Shown here piece by piece: positions 1 to 12,800 of a DNA stretch of 64,000 nt; the stretch's first letter is position 1; every line of letters starts with the position of its first letter. The notes under the pieces were generated by a model that did no database searches, was not told where the DNA came from, and saw nothing but the letters and a program-made list of their open reading frames with translations. The position numbers and the translations under genes are program-made. Origin of the DNA: Phoronis australis (taxonomy: Eukaryota > Phoronida > Phoronidae); the NCBI GenBank assembly GCA_002633005.1, contig NMRA01000377.1:184989-248988 (forward strand). The letters run 5' to 3'.

Positions 1-54
1 TGCCACTACGGTTCAACAATCACATGACAATCACATGACTTGACCATCACTTAC

Positions 55-78
55 CTGGAGGCAGTGGACTGGTGTTGA
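55..78 (-). CDS. E24: possible 8-codon exon
   Basis: A 24 bp exon, phase 1 to phase 1, reading VNTSPLPP between a CATGCTATAG acceptor and a strong GTAAGT donor. The phase fits the preceding linker exons, but the polypyrimidine tract is weak and the exon is tiny. Confidence 0.35.
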
Positions 79-2264
79 CTATAGCATGGAGATTTTGCAT
101 TATTTTTCACATGTTTAATTGTTTACAAGAATCAAATTTACTAACAACTCATTTTTAATTTACCATCACTTCAAATTGAGACATAACTCATGAGTCTTGA
201 GACAGTTTGATAATGCTAGATACAATAGCAAAATTATGCAAAAGTCAGTTGATCAAATTGGTAACACAATGGGTTAATTAAAATTGTTCTAAATATCCCT
301 TTCACGCCCTCTTACAATAGTGAAATAATTGCAGAAAATTATTATACGTTGATATTTTGCCATCTATTATCATCTTTAAAAAGCAAATCATGCCACATTG
401 TTTTTGGGAGGTTTAAATGATTTTAAACAAAAAATAAACATTTAAGACAGGCACATTTACAAAATAATGCTTTACTTTGGAACAAAACAGTTAACTTTTT
501 AAAATAATGAAATTTTTTGTCACATTTTAACTTTGTTCTACATTTCCATATCGTATTTTCCCCAAGTGCATTAAGTTCATCTTCATGTCATTTTACTTGA
601 CAATTAAATCACTGAGACCTCACAATAATTAAAAACTCACCTCCAATATCCCTAGAATTTGTCTTCTGAGACGGTGGTTCGTGAGCTTGGAAAAGCAAGT
701 ACAAGCAAGGTTAAGCAATGAAACTGGAGAGAACATAGAACTAGAAAGCACTCCACCAGAGGGCAGACCTCAACCAGGGCACCGCAGAAAAGTCAATCTA
801 AAATGCACATTTGTGTGTCCGCGGACACATGCATGTATGTGTCTGCATCATTACCAGCAGTTATTGTAGTGTCAACAAAAGAGGTCACTGTTCTCCATTT
901 CTACAGGGTGTCTCAAAATGTTGGAATATATTTTACAAGTCAGAGCAACTTGCATAGTCAAGCCACAGGTTTAACAGTTTGTAGTCATCTAACATTTTGA
1001 AAATTACTTTCTTCACATGGACGCCTCAGGCGCATGAACATCCATTTAGTCTGTCTCCATAGTGACAGCCACCATATTACACAACACATTAAGCTGGTGT
1101 TTGGCTACTACACACATATGCACGTACACATAAATTAACATATAATTAATACAATATAGTCTCTTCCCAAGTTTTAATTGACTGAGGTAGTAAGGCTTAT
1201 ATAATGTCTTGTCTTCACTCTTTGCTCTACACGAATAGACAGAGTTCGTAATGTATAGAACATACTTTGCACTGTATGGAAAGACAGAGTTTGCAATGTA
1301 TGTTTGCACAGTATGAAAGTCAGTGTTTGCAATGTATTTTTGCACAGTATGAAAAGCCAGAAATTTCAACAAATCATTGCGCTATATGAAAAGTCTGAGT
1401 TTGCAACACAGAACAGAATGAGTAATATAGCTATATATAGCATCAAGAACAAGTTAACATAGAGTATGTCTAAGCTGTTCAAGTTCACTTAACATACCTT
1501 TTGGCACATTCTTGTCATCATTCTCTGGAATTTCTACAAAACACACATCTAAAGCTATAGTACATGTCAAAAATAACTAGACAGAATGACCTAGAATTTT
1601 CCATCATGAAGACGGAGTGTAAGTAGAGTTCACCATAATATCAATAACAGAATGATGAAATGACCGGTCATGTGGGACAATGACCGATCACGTGGGGCAA
1701 TGAACCAGCAATACCCATCATGACATGGAAACGGAATTTTGTCCGCACACTTTTGCTGTGTGGATGGTTTTCACACACATAATGAGCTTATAGTGAGACC
1801 AGGGGTCAGGGTTAAACCTTAGTTTGTACTCAAACTCAAAGTAATTTTTGGCATTATCCATACTTTTGTGCGAACTTAAGATAAGTGTCATTAGTCTGTG
1901 TTTGAGTACAGAATGGTTTAAGGTTATGAATTTCTAATCCAAGTTCGCACTTGAGATGACTCTTAGATTCGAGCTACAAACTTCCAGCCTTAATGGCGGG
2001 GTCTTCAAGTGCAAACTAGGATCACACAATTATCCACGTAAGCCATTATTTACTGAAACATAAAATTATAATAGACACTAATCTTGAGTTTGCTCAATGA
2101 CAAAAATAAATGGATGAGATTTTCCTGCACTATTGGAATAGCAAAATACAAAATCATAAGATTGTAACCACAAACATACGGTAATCTCAAACATCAAAAC
2201 CTAAAAATAAAAACGACAAAGAGCGCACCAATGTATGGTTTTGATGTTGAACATAAACAACAAT

Positions 2265-2297
<33 letters not shown>

Positions 2298-3801
2298 AAC
2301 AACAACAAAAACAAGCAAATATATCTAACAGCTGCTAAAATAGACACCTGAGAGCATTAAATGAATAAAAAACAAAGATTCAATTATAAAGAACCCAATA
2401 ACTCCAGAATCGCACAAAGGAAAAAAGGGAAGGTTGCTCCGAGTCGATGGAAGTAATCTGTTGAGGACAACACACTAGGTGGAGCTAGTATACCTGAATC
2501 TTCTGCTTTCAATAAAGCCTTGACATTATTTCTTTGGACAGACCGGGGTNATGCAATTTATCGCACTGCAAAATGCGTCCGTCCCCATTGTTTTGGCGCT
2601 TCCTGGTTGACCGTAGCTTGTTCACCACTTGGCGGCGCTAGTAGTAGCGGTAACAGCGAACCCACAAGTGAACTCTCCTATACTACTACACTCCTTGATA
2701 GTATCTTCCCAAGTTTTAACTGATTGAGGAAGTAAGGCTTATATAATGTCTTGTCTTCACTCTTTGCTCTACACGGATAGACAGAGTTCGTAATGTATGT
2801 TTTCAACGTACTTTGCACTGTATGGAAAGACAGAGTTTGCAATGTATGTCGCACAGTATGAAAGTCAGTGTTTGCAATGTATTTTTGCACAGTATGAAAA
2901 GCCAGAAATTTCAACAAATCATTGCACTATATGAAAAGTCAGAGTTTGCAACACAGAACAGAATGAGTAATATAGCTATATATAGCATCAAGAACAAGTT
3001 AACATAGAGTATGTCTAAGGTGTTCAAGTTCATTTAACATACCTTTTGGCACATTCTGGTTATCATTCTCTGTAATTTCTACAAAACACACATCTAAAGC
3101 TATAGTACATAATTTATCAAAAATAACTAGACAGAATGACCTGGAATTTTCCATCATGAAGACAGAGTGTAAGCAGAGTTCACCATAATATCAATAACAG
3201 AATGATGAAATGACCGGTCATGTGGGGCAATGACAGGTCACGTGGGGCAATGAGCCAGCAATACCCATCATGACATGGAAACGGAATTTTGTCCGCACAC
3301 TTTTGCTGTGTGGATGGTTTTCACACACATAATGGTCTTATAGTGAGACCAGGGGTCAGGGTTTAACCTTAGTTTGTACTCAAAACTCAAAGTAATTTTT
3401 GGCATTATCCATACTTTTGTGCGAACTTAAGATACCGGTAAGTGTAATTAGTCTGTGTTTGAGTACAGAATGGTTTAAGGTTATGAATTTCTAATCCAAG
3501 TTCACACTTGATGAATCTTAGATTCGAGCTACAAACTTCCAGCCTTAATGGCGGGGTCTCCAAGTGCAAACTAGGATCACACAATTATCCACGTAAGCCA
3601 TTATTTACTGAAACATAAAATTATAATAGACACTTATCTTGATTTTGCCCACTGACAAAAATAAATTGATGAGAGTTTCCTGCATTAAAATAGCAAAATA
3701 CGAAATCATAAGATTGTAACTACAAATATACGGTAATCTCAAACATCAAAACTTAAAAATAAAAACGACAAAGAGCGCACCAATGTATGGTTTTGATGTT
3801 G

Positions 3802-3851
<50 letters not shown>

Positions 3852-6800
3852 AAACAAAAACAAAAACAAGCAAATATATATAACAGCTGCTAAAATAGAC
3901 ACCTGAGAGCATTAAATGAATAAAAAACAAAGATTCAACTTTAAAGAACCCAATAACTCCAGAAACGCACAACGGAAAAAAGGGAAGGTTGTTCTGAGTC
4001 GATGGAAGTAATATGTTGAGAACACACTAGGTGGAGCTAGTATACCTGAATCTTCTGCTTTCAATAAAGCCTTGACATTATTTCTTTGGACAGACCGGGA
4101 TTTTGTAAAGACAGGAACTTGTTTTTTAGATTCTTCATGTCCTGGGGACGCATTATGAGGGTAAATATCATAAAATATCATAATTATTCAGTTAATGGAA
4201 ATGCCAATAAGTAATCAATGTGAAAAAAAACATAGCTGAGAATTGAATGTTATGTTTGAAATTTGTAACTAAAAAACTTTTGCTCGCTGAACACCATCAA
4301 TGCCCATGAAGACTCTTCAGTCGTATATTCATTTGAGTATATCTTACTCTGTGTAAAATGAGATTCAGAAATCACTAAAGGGCCAAAAAAGTATAGTTTT
4401 TCCTTTGTGTAAATGCCATGGCCAAAAATGATATCATGCATTAAGGGGCCCGTCATCAGGAAGCAACAATGGCATGGCAGTGTGCTCTCGAGCCTATTTA
4501 CATATACCCAGCAAAAGCAAACATCCATGTCACGCCATCTTTATAAAAGCCTATCATTTAGTGGGCACTAAAATTTGATGTAATTTTACCTCCAATGTAG
4601 AGAGTTCTCTCTAGTTTCTTATCAGCTATGCTACTGTCCAACCACCTGAAATGTAGAAACGTAAATGTCACTTCAGTAGCTCATACACAGCAAAAGGAAG
4701 TGTTGGAAATCTGGCATTATTGTTGAACAATTTTGAATTCGTTGAGACTGAACACAATACACACTGCCACATTTTCATCACCACACGACTTGTTTCAATG
4801 AAAGAGTGTAACCACAGCACAACAAGAAGGACCTGTTGCATTTTTCACTCCAAAGCCCAAGTTTTCCTAAAAATCAAATAAAAGGGTGACTGATTTTTAT
4901 AAGAACATAATCTACATAATTTATTTTTAAACAGTTGCAGTCTTGCTTGCTTTCTGCTCAGGGTCTCAAAAATAAATGGTACTGTAATAAATTATAACAA
5001 CAACTGGGAAATTGCAAAAATGTAAGAACAAGAAGAAATGATCATGATAAAATAATCATGATTACAGTTGGGTTGAATCAGTGACGGGCGAGACTGTTAA
5101 TGGAGTACGGCCATTTAAACAATCAACAGCAGAAGAACTTAATAATATATGAGGTACAAATTAGCATTCAGTTGTCAAATACCACTCAAGCCACATTTCT
5201 ATTATGCAAAGAGATGCGCCCATTAAGAGATGCGCCCATTAAGAGATGCGCCCATTAAGAGATGCGCCCATTAAGAGATGCGCCCATTAAGAGATGCGCC
5301 CATTAAGAGATGCGCCCATTAAGAGATGCGCCCATTAAGNCGGACAGAGATGACGGCATAATGCGTCCACATATAAATATGTGGGCGCATAACAATGACA
5401 AGGCAGTATTTCATAGATCCAAGACACTCGTCAAGAACTAGCGGTGACAAGGCAGTGTTTCATAGATCCAAGACATTCGTCAAGAACTAGCAGTGACAAG
5501 GCAGTGTTTCATAGATCCAAAACACTCGTCAAGTACTAGTGGTGGCAAAGCTTCTTTTATGCAACAGAAACAGTGAATTTTATTCTACAATTCAACATCC
5601 CAACCTCTCCAACCAATCAATGGCAGCCATTTGGCTAGGTTCGTTAGTAAGGTCCAAAACAAACTCCTAAAACACCTGGCTTTCACTTGTGAGATTTTGT
5701 GTGGTCATGCTTTTTCACGAGATTCCGGTGTCTACAGAACACACCTCATGACTCAATATCATTCAATGCATTTTAGAGTTCCACCATCAAGCAAGAAATC
5801 AAAAATTTTCTACAAACTTAGATTGGTCTAAAAATAACCCAGGCAGGGATTTATACTGTAATTATCCAGCCTTTCAATTACAGACACAAACGAATGAATG
5901 AATGTGAATAAAGAACGTTATGGCGATTATTTTGCGAATATTTTGTTTATATTATAACTCACTTCTGACAAGGGAAGACATGCTCAAGTTCAGGGTCGTC
6001 TTCACACCCTGTGATGACTATCTTTTCACAGTACCAGCCCTCTCCTGGCCCAGTTCCGTCATGTGACACGACACAATGGGTCAACGCCTCCAGGGACACA
6101 GCCTCCAGTAGGAATGTATCGACCTTGAGATGAAAAATTCAAGGTCAAGTATGCCATGATATAATGATTTCAACAGAAAGGTAAGACCTTCAGGTCAAAA
6201 GATGATTAATTTAACAACTCTTACAGCAATTTGTAACATATATTGTAATTCTGAATACGATAAAATCTCAACAATTTCAGACAAAAGATACAGAGAGAAA
6301 TTTCAGTCAACCATCAAAAACTGATTATTAGTTAATGGCAATATAAAACAGTTTAAGTCAGGCAAGTTATTGATAAATGAAAGTTCTTACTTGTCCTTCT
6401 TCAAATTTGTTGGAGTTTTCAGATTTGAACAGCAGTCTTCTGCCCGTGTCGCCGCGAGTTCCAAAAACATTCAAGAATACATTGGCGTCAGTGTCTGACC
6501 CAGGTAAATCTCCAGTAAACACTTGCACTATGTACTGAACAACTGAAATAAAGACATCATAGAGCCATCAAAACACTCCATGGAAGGGTACAGCCAGTCT
6601 CTACAAACATAGCTTTAGTTGGAAACACCTCGATTTCAACTCAGTGAAAGGATATATTTTCTGAAAGTAGGAAGCCTGTAGAATTTGGCTTTTGACTTTA
6701 TACCAATCTGCCATTAATTGGGTCACATGACCAAGTATTCTCTGTAAAATTTAGCAAAAAAGAAAGGTACATTCATAAGAAGCAAATGGTATTAATAGTA

Positions 6801-9800
6801 CAATAAAATTTTGTTTGGTATAAAATGTAAAAGATCATTTTGTTTCATGCAAATTTTTAGTTTCTTCATGAATATCATAATATTATAACATCCTATTTTT
6901 TGTTAGCCCCTCCTGGAAAAGTGAAATATTTCAAAAACACTAACTCCAAACAAAATTTGAAGAAAAAAGCATTATCGGAAAGCTTCATATGACCATTTCT
7001 GTTATATCAACAGTATGTCCAAATCCAGCCAAATTTTGCTAAAGCCCTATTTAGCCTACCTGGCAAAACTGGCCGACCAGGTCGAATGGCTGGTAACTCC
7101 TTCAGTAGTGTTGGGTCCTTATTAGTCAGGGAAAACTGTTGATTGTACTTGAATTTTAGTACTTCTTTTGTGCTCATGTCTTGCAGTTTGACCTAAAATG
7201 AGGAAGATTAAAATTCAATACAAACTTCAATCTAACACAGAACAACATAAAAATGGCCATACCAATTTCATCCACTTTGGTGAGACACATAGTTACTTAG
7301 TTAAACATTAGTTGTACAAAAATGATTATCATATTACAGCTAGAGAATTGTGGTACATTTTCGTCGCCATCTGTTGACAGAAAAATGGTGCACGTTCTCT
7401 GGTTCATTGGTCAACTTCATTCCGCTGGAAAACTGGGGTGCCACAGTCCACTGCAGATATCCCACAAATCTCTAACCATGAAAACGTCAATGTGATGACC
7501 CATTGTTAAACAATGATAATGACTGACGACAGTTGACGAAAAAAGTGATGATACTTGGACGTCGACAACCTCTCAGATCGTCAAAGTAACAAATGCAAAC
7601 ATGCTGTGTCGCTGGAGTTGCAAGGAGTTATTGAAGAAATGTTGAACTGACATTTTGTTCGTAACAGATTGAGAGAAAGATTGTGAAGTGACTTGCTCAC
7701 TGATAAACGTATGTTACATACTTAACTTGTTTCTCTTTATTATCCCGTATAACTTAAAAATGGCAGATGCCAAGACCAAGTAGAAACAGGACATGAGTTA
7801 AAACACTGTCTATAAGATCCAATAAAAATATTTACTAAAAACAATCAGTTTTCGAGCCTTACTGGGTACGGGTCTTCATCAGGTATGAAGACAAGAGGCG
7901 CAAAAGACTTTTTATAGCAACCTTTTGTCCCACTTGTCTTTATACCAGATGAAGAGATGCGCCCATTAAGAGATGCGCACATTTAGGCTTGAAAACTAGT
8001 GTTTTTAATAACTATTTTTACCTCATTTCAAAGTGTTTTACCTGTTTCTATAATTATCTTATCACTACACTTATTAATATGCATACTTACCTCTCTCACT
8101 TTCCAAGATGGCCGCTTTTTCTTGTGCGTTGAGACCAGCTCCAGACGGACTTTGTAGATGACCCCTACTGAGCTCAAGTTAACTTTGAACTCATCCTTTG
8201 TACCCTCTTTGAACAGTCTCTCCTTGGAGCCCCCCAGAATGATCAAGCCCGAGTTACCCTTGTCCCCGTAGACGACGATGGCGACGTCCCCATTTTGTAT
8301 AGTTTCCAGTGATGTGATCCAAACTTTCCATTCACCCTCTGAAACACATGCACAAAATTTGCATGTACTTTACATATTGTCACCACACCACTTCTGTCCA
8401 AAGGAAATATTACTTCCTATCACAACAGGATAAATAGTGAGGTAAGTGATCCATAGAGCGAGTTTCATGCAAATTTGGCGAGGTCACACAAGACCACACG
8501 AGTGACCGGCAAATGTGAGTAAACTCCACCAAGCAAGCAGGAAAACTGTACTGAAGTGACTGAACAGCAGCGGAGTTAAAACTGCTTATTTCTGTTCCTG
8601 ACCATAAGCCAAGATTTCTCCTCATATACAAAGGGTGATTTTTCTTATAAAAACTTATATTTAACACCTTTTAAAACAACAAACTTGCAGAGCAACTTTT
8701 GTTTTGGTGTTCCTGTGTCGTGTATCAATACATCTGCATCGTGGTTGACATTCATCATCACAAATAGAAATGGACACAAAAATGTGTCATGATACAAGAC
8801 ACATTAAACAGACTGAAGCTTTTGAAATCACAAAGTTTCACAAGTATCATCACCATCAGCCTCAAGCAAACCATGTCACGGTCAATGACACTCACCAACG
8901 GCAATGAACGTCGCCTCTGGAGTTTCAGGTACACCTGGTGTTGTTTGCCGTTGTTGCTTGGGTTTAGCAGACTCGTCTGCCGTCCACACACGTGCAGAAC
9001 TGTCCATGATGTCATCACTTGAAGTTTCAGGCAAGGGGGTGGACTCATTATCAGATTGATCTTCAGCATTCTTGGAATTATCCTTTTTCACCACGACCTT
9101 GCTGACGGCTTGTCTTGGACTCTTCTGGTTTTCCTTTCCTTCCTCCTTTTCTTTGGGTAAACCAACTAACACACAAAGAAAAAACGTCACTGCTTAGCTC
9201 CCACACAAAGGTTAATTAATGGTTTGTGAAGAGCACTGCTAACGTCAAACAAGCGAATTCAGGGCAAGTTGGCTGAAGAGATTATCAACTGTCAGGCTGT
9301 TAAAGGCCTACAGTGCACGTTGAACATATTATTGCAACAAGGCCTTATCTCCCAACTTAAGGCTCGACAATTAACCAATCACACTGCTTTATCCGAATAC
9401 AATTAGTTAATCTGTAAGTTTGCTTGTAGGTTGTAGACAAGATATTCGCAACTCTGACATTTTCTTGTGTAATATTCTAAAGAAGGTGCCAACCTCTAAA
9501 CACAGCAAACTCAGCTTCCAGTTAGTGCATTGTGATGGGAAATCCTCCTTGCATCAATTTTACTGTCTGGTACAACGAAAAAACAAACAATTTTGGCATT
9601 GAAATACTGTTCAAAGTCTTCCAATAGTAGAACTCTTGGAATCGTGAGTACTTTTGGCACCCAACCACACAACAGCCGGCAATGATTAGCAGACGATGTG
9701 CAGTGTCTGCCTGGTGACGCTATTGAATAGTTACGTCACATTTATGCGCAAGAGCAAAGATTTCGTCTACTGAAAATATACGGAGTTGGCGGTCCATGTA

Positions 9801-12800
9801 CTATCATAGCCTATGGTTTACTCGAAGTGAGCCATGAAATAGGTCAACTTTGTGCCGAATTTTGGCCCAGACAGTCATTACCATAACAATTGACTTGACT
9901 TACATGTTATCACCTCTGGGTACAATCTGACGTTCTTCTCCCCCGTGTCCACAGTCGGGCGTACCCTTCCATTTACTGTCATACCTATGAAGATGCCTCT
10001 ACTCCGGACGGACTCTAAGGTGATGAAACCCTTTTCTTTAACACGCACGACCCTGAACTGGCAATATTTGTCACCCTTGCCCTAAAACAGCATGTAGGTC
10101 TTACAAAAATTTCAAAGAAAATAAAAGCAATCCAGCTAAAAATGGAGAATATTGAAATATCAAATCAACTTGCAGACAAGTTTAGTTTTCAAAGTCTCTC
10201 CACCCAAGAAAATTGGCAAAATTTTGGAGCACAAGAGACACTATGCTAATTTTCAATAAATTCAGTTTTATTTTTCGAGTGGTTGACATCCGGATTTTAG
10301 CCCTGACTTCAACAAATAATAAAACTAAATTGATTTTGACAAAAATCATTGGAAGTTTAATTAAACTGCTATAGTAGGGACTTGTAAAATTAACTTTTCA
10401 GGCAGATTTTCAAAAATTGTTTATTTAACCTTTAATGCATATGAAAGAAAATTGTGTTAAGCTCTAAACAAAATGTGTCATGAACATGAATTACAAAAAG
10501 CAGGAAAGGATTTAATTCAATTTATCTAATGCCAGTGACAGCTTGTCAAGTAAAATACCCAGAATGCCCTTTGTTTCCTTTGCTGTCTCTTACCATTATT
10601 TTTATTCCCAACTAAGGCACTTGTCTGCTCATTTGGCACTTTATTTTTATTAAAAGTATTCAAATAACAATACTAACTATTATAATAATTTAGAAACTCA
10701 CGGAGATATCAATTTGGCCCTCCTTCAAACGAATAAACTGGCCAGGGAAGACGACGCTTTCAAACATGCGAACATTGCTGGCGTCTGCCACTTTATGTAC
10801 TTGGAACTGTGCCAGGCGATTTTTGCGGCCTGTGGCCAACAGCGAGTTATCATGGCTGATGTTCAATGTCTGTGACAATGACGTCCAAAATATTATGATT
10901 CCACCATCTCGGAACATTCCCTGAAAATGAAGAAAATGCAACACTGGAGGCTAACAGTATTCGGAAAAGGAAATTATTAATAATTTAATCCAGAGCTGTA
11001 AGTTCCTGCATTTGATAGGTATTCGTAAGATACAGCCATGGTAAGCGTATACAGCCATGGTAAGCGTATTTCAAAATAATTCTCCCGTGTTGACACAGAT
11101 CACATTGAGTTTTCCAATAAAATCAATTGCACATCAATTTCTGTCAAACATAGCATTGTCTGCAGCCCAAAAAATCCTGTTCAATGATTTGTACCTTGGA
11201 CGTCCTCAGGTTTGAGCCCCAAAATCACCCAAAGTGACCAAAACAGGGTTATTGGTAATGGCGCCACCTTGTGGCCAACCTGAAATGTTTCTTCAAATCA
11301 GCTGGAAATCTGCCAAACAGCGTAGAAACGCTGAATAAACACACAATGGTGAGAAATAAAAAAAAAAAAAAAAAAACAGTGCAGGTGGTCTGATGTCATT
11401 TGCGGTGCATCAGACGTGCGCAGGCCTCATGGTTGGGCCCATTGCACAAAACACCTGANCAGCCATGGTAAGCGTATTTCAAAATAATTCTCCCGTGCTG
11501 ACACAGATTACATTGGAATTTTTCAATAAAATCAATTGCACATCAATTTCTGTCAAACCTAGCATTGTCTGCAGCCCAAAAAATCCTGTTCAATGATTTG
11601 TACCTTGGACGTCCTCAGGTTTGAGCCCCAAAATCACCCAAAGTGACCAAAAACAGGTTACTGGTAATGGCACCACCTTGTGGCCAACCTGAAATGTTTC
11701 TTCAAAACAGCTGGAAATCTGCCAAACAACGTAGAAACGCTGAATAAACACACAATGGTGAGAAATAGCCAAGTCTCTTGTTTTACATAAGTGAGATAAA
11801 GTAACTCCATGCGGGACCCTAAAAAAATTCCCACAAAAAATCCTGTGCTGATCATGATGTATGCTTTGATGATAAAGTTTTGAAATGTGACAATAGTTGA
11901 TCCAAATTTGATGCAGAATAACAAAGCAAAAAACCTTTCAGAATTTCTAGAGACGATTTGATGGTTTATTTTGCATCTTAGCGCTCAGTAAAATTATATT
12001 TAAGCTAGCAAAATGATGTAAATCCTCTATGTGATTTCTATGCTAAAGATTCTGTAACAAAGATGATAAAATAATTTTAATGCTTTCATAAAGAAAAAAG
12101 CCCTTATCACTAACAAAAAACATTAGTGAGTCCCAAACAAGTGAATCTGCAGGGCAGTGCCAGATTAGATAAAAAATAAGCAAACACTCCTCTTTATGCA
12201 GGTGAAGTCCTCAATGTGTAAATCCAAACTTCTGGAAACTCACTGCAATACTTCTCCTGACTTTCAAAGTTTTCTAACTCGCGGTCCAGAGCACTGGACC
12301 TGTTAGCTCTGGACCTGCTGTCAAGAAACGCCAGCAGAGGGCAGTGCTATTTTTGTGGGAATTGATCAGTCACTTATCACTTCCCAGTAGAGAAAGCCAG
12401 GCAGCTTTGCAACATTGAAAGGAATATTCACAGAGTTTCCACCGTTTATTTATAGTTTTAGCGCTAAATGTAATAAATACAAAATATATGGAATTGGCGA
12501 GTACCTTGCAGTAACAGAAGAACTGCTTGGAAGGTCCCAAGTTTGTACCACGTGTGTCGCCGGGTTTGCCATTTTGAAGAATGGCCACGTGTTGCAGGGC
12601 ATACTTTACGGACTCCAATATGATGCTCCTGTCTGGTTGAACTTTGACCAGGAACTCACAGAATGAGCCTCCCTTACCCTGGAAAAGAATGTTGACATAA
12701 CGATCAAAATATTATTTTACACTTAACACGTTAACAACTTCTGTAGTCTCTTCACTTTTCAGTGAGAACGAATTAAAATGGGTTTGGTAGGGAAGTTTAA

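Larger units (their letters stand above)
1155..2549. repeat. Duplicated segment, copy A (pairs with 2698-4098)
   Basis: About 1.4 kb repeats almost base for base at 2698-4098, with scattered substitutions, small indels and different CAA-repeat lengths. It carries exons E22 and E23. It ends exactly at the single N at 2550, which suggests unmerged haplotypes. Confidence 0.9.
2698..4098. repeat. Duplicated segment, copy B (pairs with 1155-2549)
   Basis: This is the second copy of the 1.4 kb duplication, carrying E21 and the 3' part of E20. The intervening 2551-2697 is unique to this side. Confidence 0.9.

Noticed and set aside
638-665. Possible exon ending GATATTGGAG before a GTGAGT donor
   Set aside because: The nearest acceptors give either a stop (TTC-TAG) or a phase that does not fit the neighbouring exons.
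3739-3972. ORF with a poly-Val tract
   Set aside because: Produced by the CAA microsatellite read on the minus strand.
8789-9022. 77-codon plus-strand ORF
   Set aside because: It is the antisense of exon E14 of the DCX-PLAT gene.
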